A DNA stretch of 64,000 bases from Pseudohongiella acticola (GTDB lineage Bacteria > Pseudomonadota > Gammaproteobacteria > Pseudomonadales > Pseudohongiellaceae). This document shows, piece after piece, positions 35,338 through 44,270 of this stretch. The notes under the pieces were generated by a model, which worked only from the letters and a program-made list of their open reading frames with translations, was not told where the DNA came from and made no database searches. Location: the NCBI RefSeq assembly GCF_001758195.1, contig NZ_MASR01000001.1, forward strand, positions 2,728,001-2,792,000, given 5' to 3'. The first letter of the stretch is position 1. Every line of letters begins with the position of its first letter. The position numbers were made by a program, and so were the translations under genes.

Positions 35338-36867
35338 CTAGTCCGGGGACTTTTCAGACGCTGCACCCGCGTTGCTGCTATTAGTCTGGTCATGGCGCTT
35401 TTCCCAGAACGTCGCATTTTTGATCCCCAGTTTGCGCGGGTCAAACGTGATCGGCTTGCCGCTTTTTAACTGCTCTTCATAGTCTTTCAGGCAGGTGATG
35501 GCGGGGCCCGACACAAAATAGATCGCCAGGATACCCACAATGTTGATCCAGGCCATCAGCCCAACGCCGATATCACCGATAGTCCAGATGAAGCCGGCGC
35601 TGTTGACCATGCCGTAAGCCACCATGAACATGATCATGAACTTGATCACGGCCAGCGGGATTCTGGCCTTGAAGTAGCGATTGAGGTAAGCGGTGTTGGT
35701 TTCAGCAATGTAGTAATAAGCCAGAATCGTGGTGAAGGCAAAAAAGAACAGCGAGATGCCAACAAACACCGGACCGAAGTTGCCAAAGACACTGCCCAGA
35801 GCCATCTGGGTAAATGCTGCCGAGCTTATTTCAGTGCCGGCATCCACGTTCTGAACAATGAATTGACCAGCTTCCAGTGTGCCCTGAACATTGTACTGTT
35901 GAGTAATCAGGATCATGAAAGCTGTCGCTGAACATACAAACAATGTGTCGACATAAACCGAAAACGCCTGCACCAGACCCTGTTGTGCCGGGTGTTCGAC
36001 TTCGGCCGCAGACGCTGCGTGCGGGCCAGTGCCCTGACCGGCTTCATTCGAGTAAATGCCACGGCGAACGCCCCAGCCAATGGCAGCACCGAAACCTGCC
36101 TGCGCGGTAAAGGCGTCGCTGAATATGAGACCAATCACGCCAGGCAACTGTCCGATGTTCAGGAAGATGATGATCATGGCCATGATGATGTAACCCACGG
36201 CCATAAAAGGAACCACAACCTGAGTAAAGTGAGCGATGCGCTTAATACCACCAAAAATGATGAAGGCCAGGATCATCAGAATGACCGCCAGCGCCACCAG
36301 TTTGTTGGAACCGACTTCGCCGAACTGAGTCACCACCAAGGTGCCTTCGCCAAACACCTGCGTTACCGCATTGCCAACGGCATTGGCCTGAACGCCGGGC
36401 AGGAACATGCCGCAGGCGACAATGGCGGCCAGTGCGAACAACACCGCCAGCCAGCGTTGGCCCAGGCAGCGTTCAAAATAATATGCCGGGCCGCCGCGGT
36501 ATTGACCGTCTTCCTCTACCTTGTAGAGTTGGCCCAGTGTCGATTCGGCATAGGCAGTGCTGGCGCCCAGAAACGCCACCACCCACATCCAGAACACGGC
36601 GCCCGGGCCGCCAAAACCGATGGCGGCGGCAACGCCGGCAATGTTGCCGACACCAACCCGCCCGGACAGCGACACCGCGAGCGCCTGAAAGGAGGAAATA
36701 CCCTGTTCGGATTCATTGCCTTTAAACAGCAGACGACACATTTCGCGGAAATGGCGTAGCTGTGCAAAGCGGGTAAGTACGGAGTAAAACAGGCCCGCAC
36801 CCAGACACAAAAATACCAGTGCGCTGCTCCAGATGATGTTGTTCAGCGACGTAACCAGACCTTCCAT
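35338..36867 (-). CDS. Sodium:alanine symporter (AGCS family)
   Basis: A 509-residue inner-membrane Na+-coupled amino acid carrier with about eleven helices. Family features include FQALAVSLSGRVGVGNIAGVAAAIGFGGPGAVFWMW near the N-terminus (quoted as position, about residues 60-95), the GGPAYYFE segment and RGIYSNEAGQGTGPHAAS in the middle, which form the substrate and ion sites. It should take up alanine, glycine or similar amino acids. The gene has AAGGA upstream and appears monocistronic. Confidence 0.93.
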   Translation of the reverse strand: MEGLVTSLNNIIWSSALVFLCLGAGLFYSVLTRFAQLRHFREMCRLLFKGNESEQGISSFQALAVSLSGRVGVGNIAGVAAAIGFGGPGAVFWMWVVAFLGASTAYAESTLGQLYKVEEDGQYRGGPAYYFERCLGQRWLAVLFALAAIVACGMFLPGVQANAVGNAVTQVFGEGTLVVTQFGEVGSNKLVALAVILMILAFIIFGGIKRIAHFTQVVVPFMAVGYIIMAMIIIFLNIGQLPGVIGLIFSDAFTAQAGFGAAIGWGVRRGIYSNEAGQGTGPHAASAAEVEHPAQQGLVQAFSVYVDTLFVCSATAFMILITQQYNVQGTLEAGQFIVQNVDAGTEISSAAFTQMALGSVFGNFGPVFVGISLFFFAFTTILAYYYIAETNTAYLNRYFKARIPLAVIKFMIMFMVAYGMVNSAGFIWTIGDIGVGLMAWINIVGILAIYFVSGPAITCLKDYEEQLKSGKPITFDPRKLGIKNATFWEKRHDQTNSSNAGAASEKSPD

Positions 36868-36910
36868 TTTATTATCCTTGGCGTGCGTTCTTGGGTTGCA
36901 TTAATGTGGT

Positions 36911-38617
36911 TCAGCCGGCGAACTGGGTCGCCTGACCCGCCACAATATACCAGCTGACAAACAGCGCATTGATAAATGCACCTGGCAGGTAGCTGGCCGT
37001 GCGCCGATACGTGTACGTGCTGATGATGCCGACAATCAGCAGCATCGGCACAAACTGTATCATAACAATTGTGTTCAATGGCTCAGCCGGTGTAATCAGC
37101 ACGCCGCGCGTAAACAGGCTGATGTACTGGGCAAGCAGAAATGCCAGAAACCCACCCATCAGAGCCAGAGCATTGCTGGTGTATTGTTGCAGTGGTCGGT
37201 CGCTGGCGACCGAAAGGCCGCTGTGCAATGCGCGCAAGGCCAGGACAAAGAACGCCATAAACGGTATCAGGTAGACCAGCATCATCTGAACCTGACTCAG
37301 GCTCATGGCCTTGACGCCAACAAACCAGAATCGGAAATCAACCTTGAACAGGAAGTCGACTGCCAGTACTGAAAGATACGCCATGCCAACCGTGGCAATT
37401 GCGATGCTAATGGAAGGCAGCAGCCGATGGGAATACGTCAATTTGCCCGTCCGGATGATGAAACCAAGGATAGTAAAAATCACGCCGTTAACGATGGCCC
37501 AAACTGCAATCTGGCTGGTGATGGCCTGTGGAAACCACGCGGACGCGGGCATCAGCGCAGCGCCCCAGCTCATGGCCGGATAAAAGGTGGCAACCGGGAT
37601 GACGGCGCTGACGATGGCGGCGAACCACCACTTGCCGGTGCGGCGCACGTAAGCTGTGGGGCTGTCCGGTGAATAAAGACCACTGAACCAGGGCGTCAGC
37701 AGCAGAATGTTGAAGCTGCCCAGTATCAGCATGACAAAGCCGATCAGGCCGATCAGGGTGCCAATTTCCTTGTAGAACCAGATTTGATCGGAAACAGCGT
37801 CAGGTGTACCACCCTCAAGAGTTTGTGCGAACCAGTCAGTGGCATGACCAATTGATTCATGCGACAGGTGATTGCCGGGGTGGGTGACTGGCGGTGAATG
37901 CCAGATGCGGGCACTGCCATCGGCAATGCTGCCGTAGACCTGACCTTCAACAACGGGGGCAGATGTGCCGAACAGGGTCTGGAGTTTGCTGCTGTTGCCA
38001 GCATCAGCGCCTTTGGCGACTTCCCACATCAAGGGCGCAAATTCGTCGTACTGTGCGAACACCAGGGACACATTGCGTGGCCAGTCAGGTGTGCCTGGCA
38101 ACGCCATGCCGCTGCCGGTGCTGGAGCCCTGAAGCACCATGGACTTGTAGTCATCAGGCGCCGCCGCGGCCGCCGCGAGAACGGTCCAGCCACCCATGGA
38201 GTGACCTTCAAGCCCGATATTGTTGGTGTCGACAATATCCAGACTGCGCAGGTAGTTCAGTGCCGCCGGCCCGCCAAAACCATTGGCAAACGCAGGTGCG
38301 TCTGAATAACCGTGACCGGCCTGATCCAGCGCCAGCACAACATACCCGCGGCGGGCAAACTCAATGGCAAAACCGGACTGAACTTCGCGTGAGTTAATGT
38401 AGCCGTGCACGGCCAGAATCCCGGGTGCCGGCGTATCGGCACTGGCATTGTCCGGGACATACAGCAGTGCACTCAGGGTGTTGCCATTGGCGCCGGTAAA
38501 GCGCACATCCTTGATTTCAATGTCGCCGGCAGTCTGAATCTGGTGAGCCAACACAGAGCCTGCCAGGATCAGCAGGCAGGCGATGACAAACGTGCGCCAG
38601 TTGGGTTTATTAGGCAT
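36911..38617 (-). CDS. Alpha/beta hydrolase fused to a multi-helix membrane domain
   Basis: A 568-residue protein. After a signal anchor (about 8-25) comes an alpha/beta hydrolase domain with the nucleophile elbow GHSMGG (Ser140), an oxyanion region HGYINSRE and a candidate catalytic histidine near HLSHESIGHATD (about 265). From about residue 285 to the end lie eight or so hydrophobic helices. The hydrolase part would face the periplasm. The substrate is unknown; esters or small peptides are possible. It stands 34 bp downstream of the serine hydrolase gene on the same strand and may be transcribed with it. Confidence 0.82.
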   Translation of the reverse strand: MPNKPNWRTFVIACLLILAGSVLAHQIQTAGDIEIKDVRFTGANGNTLSALLYVPDNASADTPAPGILAVHGYINSREVQSGFAIEFARRGYVVLALDQAGHGYSDAPAFANGFGGPAALNYLRSLDIVDTNNIGLEGHSMGGWTVLAAAAAAPDDYKSMVLQGSSTGSGMALPGTPDWPRNVSLVFAQYDEFAPLMWEVAKGADAGNSSKLQTLFGTSAPVVEGQVYGSIADGSARIWHSPPVTHPGNHLSHESIGHATDWFAQTLEGGTPDAVSDQIWFYKEIGTLIGLIGFVMLILGSFNILLLTPWFSGLYSPDSPTAYVRRTGKWWFAAIVSAVIPVATFYPAMSWGAALMPASAWFPQAITSQIAVWAIVNGVIFTILGFIIRTGKLTYSHRLLPSISIAIATVGMAYLSVLAVDFLFKVDFRFWFVGVKAMSLSQVQMMLVYLIPFMAFFVLALRALHSGLSVASDRPLQQYTSNALALMGGFLAFLLAQYISLFTRGVLITPAEPLNTIVMIQFVPMLLIVGIISTYTYRRTASYLPGAFINALFVSWYIVAGQATQFAG

Positions 38618-38651
38618 TATTGTTCCCCGTGCAGCTCGTCGCTTTGCTGGT

Positions 38652-39992
38652 TTAGTTATTAAGATCGTCGTAAATGATGTCGACCGCTATCTGTCGCATG
38701 TTGGCCGCGCCGGGGCGCATGCCGCCCTGACTCTGGATCATGCCGATCCAGAACATGTCATGCACCGGGTCGATCCAGAACCAGGTGCCGGCGGCGCCGC
38801 TCCAGTAGTAGGTGCCTTCACCCTGTTTGGAGCGAGCTGCCTCCGGGTCAAATATGACAGCGAAGTCGACACCAAAACCCTGGCCAGCCTGACCCGGGCG
38901 GGTATCGCCGCCGCGCAGTAACAAGCCGTCAGCAAGACTGTTGGTGCGCATGATCTCGACTGATTCGGGAGACAGAATGCGCTCACCATCGAGTTCGCCT
39001 TCATTCACCAGCATTTGCAGGAAGCGGGCATAGTCGTGTGTGCTCGATACCAGACCACCACCTCCGGATTCCAGACGGTCGGCATCAAAGTAGCTGGGGC
39101 GATCCGGCCGCTCCGCGTTGCGCATCAGTTTTCCCTGTTCACGATCCCAGCGATAAACATCCGCGAACCGGTCACGATCGGCTTCGTCGACGTAAAACGC
39201 AGTGTCGGTCATGCCCAGTGGCTGATAAAGGTGTTCTTGCAGGAATTCACCAAAAGGCTGTCCTGACAACTTCTCGACGATGTAACCCTGGATATCCACG
39301 GCAACAGAATACACCCACTGTTCGCCGGGCTGATAGAGCAACGGGATATTGGAGACTCTGCTGATCAGGGCGTTCAGATCAGGGGATGCCAGCACCTCAA
39401 GCTCACGAAAGGATTCATTGACCGGGTCATTGCCACTGAGCCCGTAACCAAAGCCGGCGGAGTGGTTCAACAGCTCGCGCATGGTAGGTTGACGCGTCAA
39501 TGGCCCCAGCTCAATGTTGCCGGCCTCGTCATATTGCAGCAGCACCTCAAGGTCGGCGAATTCCGGAATGAATTTACTGACAGGGTCGTCAAAATCCCAC
39601 AAACCCTGCTCACGCAACATCATCAGGGCAACCCCGGTGATGGGTTTGGTCATCGAGTAAATGCGGAACAGGGTATCTTTGGTCATTGGTCGCTGGTCTT
39701 CGATAGATGCATAACCGGCGTTGTCATACGTGGCGACTTGACCGTCTTTGGCCAGCATCCAGACCATGCCGGCGACATCATTGTCAGCAACAATCTTTTC
39801 CATGGCGGCGTCGAGGCGATTGATGGTATCGACTGAGAAGCCGGCGGCTGTGGCGCCATCGGCTGTTGTCGGCCAACTGGTGTCAGCATATGCGAGGCTA
39901 CCGGACAGGAACAGGCTGAACGCCAGAAGGGCGCTAATGCCGAATCTGCGGCAACGAGGGGAGCATTGGGAGTTCATGCGATTAGAAGCCAT
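38652..39992 (-). CDS. Exported serine hydrolase (class C beta-lactamase fold)
   Basis: A 446-residue protein with a signal peptide (about 15-37, ending AYA). It shows the SxxK active site (SMTK in FRIYSMTKPITG) and a tyrosine region near QWVYSVAVDIQGY, in the position of the YxN motif of class C beta-lactamase relatives, with the usual LLNHSAGFGYG strand. Proteins of this kind are mostly esterases or peptidases on cell-wall or small ester substrates, not true beta-lactamases. It probably starts a two-gene unit with the membrane-anchored alpha/beta hydrolase. Confidence 0.88.
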   Translation of the reverse strand: MASNRMNSQCSPRCRRFGISALLAFSLFLSGSLAYADTSWPTTADGATAAGFSVDTINRLDAAMEKIVADNDVAGMVWMLAKDGQVATYDNAGYASIEDQRPMTKDTLFRIYSMTKPITGVALMMLREQGLWDFDDPVSKFIPEFADLEVLLQYDEAGNIELGPLTRQPTMRELLNHSAGFGYGLSGNDPVNESFRELEVLASPDLNALISRVSNIPLLYQPGEQWVYSVAVDIQGYIVEKLSGQPFGEFLQEHLYQPLGMTDTAFYVDEADRDRFADVYRWDREQGKLMRNAERPDRPSYFDADRLESGGGGLVSSTHDYARFLQMLVNEGELDGERILSPESVEIMRTNSLADGLLLRGGDTRPGQAGQGFGVDFAVIFDPEAARSKQGEGTYYWSGAAGTWFWIDPVHDMFWIGMIQSQGGMRPGAANMRQIAVDIIYDDLNN

Positions 39993-40082
39993 GGTCGGAG
40001 TACCTCTTTGATATTGTTATTTAAGCCAAGAGTAACCGTTGCGACGGCGTTGCACAATCGTCAGACAGATTTCAGGCCTTGC

Positions 40083-40667
40083 TCAGAAGTAATCCAGCAA
40101 CGCACTCAGTCCTGCTGCACCGCCGAAGATGTAGATGGCGCAAATAATGCCTTCGCCGATGGACGCGCCCAGCAATGTTTTCCACAGCTTGATTCTCAGC
40201 ACGCTGCAGACGTAAACAATCATGTCGGTGGGCACCACAGGTATAAAGCCCCAGGCACTGATAACAAGCAATTCACGCTGCTTCAATAGCGCCGTCAGGC
40301 GTTCCACCTGGGTCGGGTAGTGTTCGTGAAAGTAGTGGTCAAAACGGAATTGGCGTGCCATGAAATAGACAATGGCTGAGGACGAGTAAACTGCCAGCTG
40401 ATTGACCAGAAACAGGGGCCAGGGCGGGAATACCAGAATGCCCGCCAATACGATGGGCGTTGATGGAACCAGCGTGAAACCGCGCAAGGTGGAAATGACA
40501 AAATAGCCCAACAGGCCCACGACCAGGTTGTCGGAAAAGAACTGTCGGATATTCTCTGGTGCAAACAGGTCAGGGTAAAAAAAGTACAGCGACAGCGAGG
40601 TTGCCACCACCGCCAGCCATGTGTACAAACCAAAAAAATTGACCGTCTCCAGCTTTTCTTTATGCAC
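40083..40667 (-). CDS. TVP38/DedA (VTT domain) family membrane protein
   Basis: A 194-residue protein with five or six hydrophobic helices. The VTT-domain pattern is visible in STLRGFTLVPSTPIVLAGILVFP, ARQFRFDHYF and the conserved second half SAWGFIPVVPTDMIVYVCSVLRI (given here by their short cores). DedA relatives are linked to lipid scrambling and membrane homeostasis. The start codon overlaps the end of the methyltransferase gene by 8 nt, and that enzyme looks phospholipid-directed, so a joint role in membrane lipids is plausible. Confidence 0.82.
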   Translation of the reverse strand: MHKEKLETVNFFGLYTWLAVVATSLSLYFFYPDLFAPENIRQFFSDNLVVGLLGYFVISTLRGFTLVPSTPIVLAGILVFPPWPLFLVNQLAVYSSSAIVYFMARQFRFDHYFHEHYPTQVERLTALLKQRELLVISAWGFIPVVPTDMIVYVCSVLRIKLWKTLLGASIGEGIICAIYIFGGAAGLSALLDYF

Positions 40668-41247
40668 GTTGTTCTGCTGCGCCTTTGGTCATGCTGTAGA
40701 CAAATGCTGGCAGGATATTCAGCGCAACAAAATTGATATTGTCCATGGGCTTGCCAAATATGGACTCAATGTCAGCCTTGTTGCTGCGGAAATACTGATA
40801 TTGCAGGTAGATACCGCCGTCGCGCAGACCAAATCTGAGGGCTTCAATTACCCTGTGCAGAAAGGCGTTGTTGTCTTTCATGCCTTCGAAGTTTTTCAGG
40901 GGTAATGAAGATAGAATCACATCATACCGGCCGGCTTCAGTCAGTAACTCGGTGACGCAGCAATTGTGCAGGCGCACCTGTTTGTCGGGGTTGCCAGTCA
41001 TGAGCTGTTCGATCCAGGGATTGTATTCGGCCTTGATTTCACACACATCGAGCTGAGACTGCGGGCACATGCGCTGAATGATTTCGCGGGTAAAAGCGCC
41101 CCGACCACTGCCAATTTCAAGGATTCGCAACGGCCGGGAAAAGTCTATTTTGCCGACCATGGATTTGACCAGAAAGCCGGAGCTACTGACGATCAGGCCA
41201 TCTTCGGTGATATTGCGTTTAATATTTCTGTAGATTTTGACGAGCAT
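40660..41247 (-). CDS. SAM-dependent methyltransferase, phospholipid N-methyltransferase-like
   Basis: A 195-residue class I methyltransferase. The SAM site is ILEIGSGRGAFTREI, followed by VCEIKAEYN and the active-site-like region DVILSSLPLKNF, which resembles PmtA-type phosphatidylethanolamine methyltransferases and also rRNA dimethylases. No RNA-binding domain is present. I start at ATG 41247, which follows GGGAG; an in-frame ATG at 41310 has its AAGGG too close. Overlap with the DedA-like gene suggests a membrane-lipid function. Confidence 0.75.
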   Translation of the reverse strand: MLVKIYRNIKRNITEDGLIVSSSGFLVKSMVGKIDFSRPLRILEIGSGRGAFTREIIQRMCPQSQLDVCEIKAEYNPWIEQLMTGNPDKQVRLHNCCVTELLTEAGRYDVILSSLPLKNFEGMKDNNAFLHRVIEALRFGLRDGGIYLQYQYFRSNKADIESIFGKPMDNINFVALNILPAFVYSMTKGAAEQRA

Positions 41248-41348
41248 CGTTCTCCCGGGCGTCAGCCTGCATGCCTGCGGTAAGGCAGCAAATTCGCTGG
41301 GAGAGATCATACCCTTAAAGTGCGGGTAGTTGTAGTCAATTCAAAGGC

Positions 41349-41723
41349 CTAGTCCCAGGCAGACACGACAGTCGCTGTCAGCAACAATGTCAGCACCCCG
41401 ATTAAAATCAATCCGGCCGAGGACTGCCACAGGCCTGACAATGGCAGTTGCAACGAGACATCGGAGACCTGATGCAGCACTTGCTCGGTCTGTCTTGTCC
41501 ACTGGTTGGTCAGTGGTTGCAGGTGATTGATCCAGAGCTTCAGCTGGGTAGAGGCGGCGATCACAACTGCGGCCATTGCCAGCGTCCAGGTGGTCAGCAG
41601 CACCTGATGGCGGCGTCGCTGTTGCGCCGCGATTCGCAACAAAACAGTCTGACTGAAGCCATCATCGGCAATAGGCGGCCTTTGCCGCAATCGGTTTTCC
41701 AGTGACTCGTTATCAAGTGTCAT
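41349..41723 (-). CDS. Small membrane protein, likely anti-sigma factor
   Basis: A 124-residue protein with a charged N-terminal 35 residues, a helix at about 40-58, a periplasmic segment and a second helix near the C-terminus. Sequence alone does not identify it. It overlaps the end of an ECF sigma factor gene by 4 nt, which is the usual place for the cognate membrane anti-sigma factor. No zinc-binding HxxxCxxC motif is present, so if it is an anti-sigma it is not of the ZAS type. Confidence 0.6.
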   Translation of the reverse strand: MTLDNESLENRLRQRPPIADDGFSQTVLLRIAAQQRRRHQVLLTTWTLAMAAVVIAASTQLKLWINHLQPLTNQWTRQTEQVLHQVSDVSLQLPLSGLWQSSAGLILIGVLTLLLTATVVSAWD

Positions 41724-42322
41724 GCTGATTGCTCCCTGTGAACAGTCGCTGGGCCCTGTTCTGTCGGGCTGGATAACTGTTGTTTCAGCTTCTCCAGACC
41801 GCGTCTGATATGCGATTTGACAGTGCCCAAAGGCAACTGCATGACTGCTGCGACTTCCTGGTGCGAATACCCCAGCGTCATGTTCAGGGTAATGGCGGCG
41901 GATTCAACAGAAGGCAGGTTCAGCAGGGCGCGCTCCAGGTCAATTTGCCCGGCATTGTCATCCGGCGCCGTGGTTGCCAGTGTTGCTGCCTGCCATGCCT
42001 GATAATCAAGCTGGACGTCCCGCTCCCGCCGCTGCTGACGATATGACTGTAAAAACTGGCGGTAGGCAATGCTGCACAACCACGCGCCAAAACGTCCCTG
42101 TCCTTTATAACTGGGCAGCTTCTGATGGGCAATAACAAATACCTCCTGCGCCAGGTCATCAGCCGAATCTACGTTGCCACACAGGCGGCGTAGCAGTGCC
42201 CGGACCCGGCTCTGATGCATGATCACCAGCTGCCCGTACGCGCTGTCGTCTCTGCCGCCGAGGGTTCTGAGAATCAGGGTTTTTTCCAGCGCCTCGCTGT
42301 CAGTCATGCCTGTGTCAGTCAA
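41720..42322 (-). CDS. ECF-type RNA polymerase sigma factor
   Basis: A 200-residue sigma-70 family protein with region 2 (about 25-95, containing DDLAQEVFVIAHQ and RFGAWLCSIAYRQF) and region 4 (about 130-185, with GYSHQEVAAVMQLPLGTVKSHIRRGLEKL given by its core TVKSHIRRG). It directs polymerase to specific promoters. The frame opens with a TTG at 42322 overlapping the DUF6249-like stop and preceded by AGGA; Met6 (42307) is the alternative. It is the second gene of a three-gene operon with the small membrane proteins on either side. Confidence 0.9.
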   Translation of the reverse strand: MTDTGMTDSEALEKTLILRTLGGRDDSAYGQLVIMHQSRVRALLRRLCGNVDSADDLAQEVFVIAHQKLPSYKGQGRFGAWLCSIAYRQFLQSYRQQRRERDVQLDYQAWQAATLATTAPDDNAGQIDLERALLNLPSVESAAITLNMTLGYSHQEVAAVMQLPLGTVKSHIRRGLEKLKQQLSSPTEQGPATVHREQSA

Positions 42323-42687
42323 TCCAGTTCCTGCCGGCCACCATCGAGTTTATTACCATATTTCATCACTGCCAGATACGCCAGCCCGGCACATAGGAGC
42401 ACGCCGCCCACAAAAATCGCCGCGTCCCGGTTGCCCTGTAACACAAAACCCAGAATCACGGGCAGGCTGATCGCCGTGAGAATCAGCCCTTTGCGCAGGT
42501 CATTCCGGGGTGTGTTGTTTTCGCCGAGCATTTGCAGCATTTTGTCTGTGACTCCACCGTTTCGCTCGGCCAGCTTCAGCACCGTGTCCATTTTGCGAAC
42601 CTGGCTGACATGGCGCAGATAGATAAATGTAATCAGGCTTGCGGCGAGACAAAAAAACATTGCTATAGGGACCCATTCGTCATTCAT
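42319..42687 (-). CDS. DUF6249-like small membrane protein
   Basis: A 122-residue protein with three hydrophobic helices: one at the N-terminus (about 5-22) and a pair at about 70-110. A charged cytoplasmic stretch between them includes GGVTDKMLQML. The layout matches DUF6249 membrane proteins commonly encoded next to ECF sigma factors. The ATG at 42687 is preferred because AGGAG lies 7 nt upstream; the ATG at 42693 is too close to it. It opens the operon and overlaps the sigma gene by a few bases. Confidence 0.72.
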   Translation of the reverse strand: MNDEWVPIAMFFCLAASLITFIYLRHVSQVRKMDTVLKLAERNGGVTDKMLQMLGENNTPRNDLRKGLILTAISLPVILGFVLQGNRDAAIFVGGVLLCAGLAYLAVMKYGNKLDGGRQELD

Positions 42688-42700
42688 GTTCATTCTCCTG

Positions 42701-42730
42701 ATAGTCGGATATTAAATAGTCGAATACTAA
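42701..42730. repeat. Tandem 15-bp direct repeat upstream of the sigma operon
   Basis: ATAGTCGGATATTAA (42701-42715) is followed at once by ATAGTCGAATACTAA (42716-42730), with 13 of 15 identities. The pair lies next to the ribosome site of the first gene in the ECF sigma operon, so it may be an operator or part of an autoregulated promoter. Confidence 0.55.
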
Positions 42731-42921
42731 TATTGTGTGGGGATTAGATGCGCCGCGAGGTCGATCTGGATGCAGGTTAATCAAAAAAAACCTGGTCGCG
42801 CCAGGCCTGAGGCGGCGTGTGAAACCGGCCTGGCGTCATATTCGGGTGTACAGCAGCGGCGTCCTGCCGCTAGACTTGCGTTTTTCCACTAAATGAATGC
42901 GTTGCTGTCAGGGAGTCCCGG

Positions 42922-43410
42922 GTGTCTGAGTTGCTGGAGTTTGAACATATCATTGAGGTTAATGACCTTAGCAATCCCGACATGCTGGCGCTGAGCCGCG
43001 AGGTTTTGTGGCAGGGGCTGGTGTATCGCGCCAGCTACCCCGATCACTTTAATCCCGCGCTGAGTTGCCGGCTCGAACCGGGGACCGAAAACCGGTTTGT
43101 GCGCTGCATTGATGTGGGGGAGTTACAGTTACGGGACGAAGTTACGCTGGTGCCGATGCAGGAAATTCATACCCTGATCGACGGCCGGACCCAGGCGATG
43201 CATGCAGAAAGTGTCACCAGTATTGATGAGCCGGAACCTGGTCGCTTATTTGTCCGGTTTCGCTACAGACGAGATGCCATTGCGGTTGAAGGGGGACTGA
43301 ATGCCAACGATTACCTCAAAGAGGCGTATCGGCAGCAGGATCTGGAAGCCATCAAAACCATCCGTGAGATGGCCGCCAATAAACAACTGTCCGGAAACAG
43401 CGGTCATTAA
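42922..43410 (+). CDS. DUF1857 (SRPBCC fold) family protein
   Basis: A 162-residue protein with the DUF1857 pattern: FEHIIEVNDL, LSREVLWQGLVYRASYP and FVRCIDVGELQLRDEV, ending in a helix with DYLKEAYRQQDLEAI. Members have a helix-grip fold that binds small hydrophobic ligands; AtaL-type relatives occur beside metabolic genes but the reaction is unknown. The GTG start at 42922 is 6 nt after GGGAG. A thioesterase gene starts 13 bp downstream, so the two may act on the same acyl or hydrophobic substrate. Confidence 0.82.
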   Translation: MSELLEFEHIIEVNDLSNPDMLALSREVLWQGLVYRASYPDHFNPALSCRLEPGTENRFVRCIDVGELQLRDEVTLVPMQEIHTLIDGRTQAMHAESVTSIDEPEPGRLFVRFRYRRDAIAVEGGLNANDYLKEAYRQQDLEAIKTIREMAANKQLSGNSGH

Positions 43411-43423
43411 CAGGGAGAAATCT

Positions 43424-44248
43424 ATGCATCCGCTGGATACCGCAATCAGCCTTGATCAACTAAGCAAGGGCAGCTACCGGGCTCACACCAGCGCGGCCTA
43501 TGCCAATATGGTGGGCCCTTTTGGTGGGGTCACCTCGGCGCTGCTGCTCAATGCCGTGATGCGGCATGAAGACAAGCTGGGCGACCCGATTTCGTTGACC
43601 GTGAATTTTGCCGCGCCGGTCGCCGATGGCGAGATTCTGGTGGAAGCGCAGCCGGTGCGAACCAATCGTTCCACGCAGCACTGGTTGATGCAGGCGACGC
43701 AGAATGATGAAGTGGTCGCGTTCGCCACCGCCGTGACAGCGGTGCGACGCGAAACCTGGTCGGCGCATGAGGCGTTGCCTCCCCGGGACGCGCCAGATCC
43801 GCTGACTCTGGCGCGCATGGACACGACCGACAAACCTGTGTGGACGCAGTGCTACGACATGCGTTACATGGACGGTGACATGCCGGCACAGCCAGGTGGG
43901 GCGGGAGAGCCAGATGGGGAGGAGCAGAACCACTCCTATTCATGTTTGTGGGTGCGCGACGAGCCGCCCAGGCCGCTGGATTTTGTGTCGCTGTCTGCCA
44001 TCTGTGACAGTTACTTTCCGCGCATTTTTATCCGGCGTCAGCGGCGCCTGCCGATTGGTACCATCAGTATGACCACGTATTTTCACGCTGACACGGCCAT
44101 GCTGTCGGCGCAGGGCGAGCAGTTTCTGCTGGCAACCGCGAAGGCGCTCAACTTTCGCAATGGCTATTTTGATCAGACCGCTGAAGTGTGGTCAGCTGAC
44201 CGGCAGTTGCTGGCCAGTACGCACCAAATGGTGTATTTCAGAGACTGA
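43424..44248 (+). CDS. Thioesterase family protein (TesB-like double hotdog)
   Basis: A 275-residue protein with the double-hotdog layout of acyl-CoA thioesterase relatives. The first half shows GPFGGVTSALLLNAV and NFAAPVADGEILVEA; the second half shows the strand SVWV-like SCLWVRDE, IGTISMTTYFHAD and a final GYFDQTAEVWSADRQLLAST strand. It should cleave acyl-CoA or related thioesters. The ATG at 43424 follows GGGAG; a longer in-frame ORF from 43301 overlaps the DUF1857 gene in another frame and is not used. Confidence 0.82.
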   Translation: MHPLDTAISLDQLSKGSYRAHTSAAYANMVGPFGGVTSALLLNAVMRHEDKLGDPISLTVNFAAPVADGEILVEAQPVRTNRSTQHWLMQATQNDEVVAFATAVTAVRRETWSAHEALPPRDAPDPLTLARMDTTDKPVWTQCYDMRYMDGDMPAQPGGAGEPDGEEQNHSYSCLWVRDEPPRPLDFVSLSAICDSYFPRIFIRRQRRLPIGTISMTTYFHADTAMLSAQGEQFLLATAKALNFRNGYFDQTAEVWSADRQLLASTHQMVYFRD

Positions 44249-44270
44249 GCAGCACTGACGGCCGGACACT

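Noticed and set aside
38652-39992. Antibiotic-resistance beta-lactamase
   Set aside because: The SxxK fold is general to exported esterases and peptidases; the local motifs and neighbour genes do not indicate a true class C beta-lactamase.
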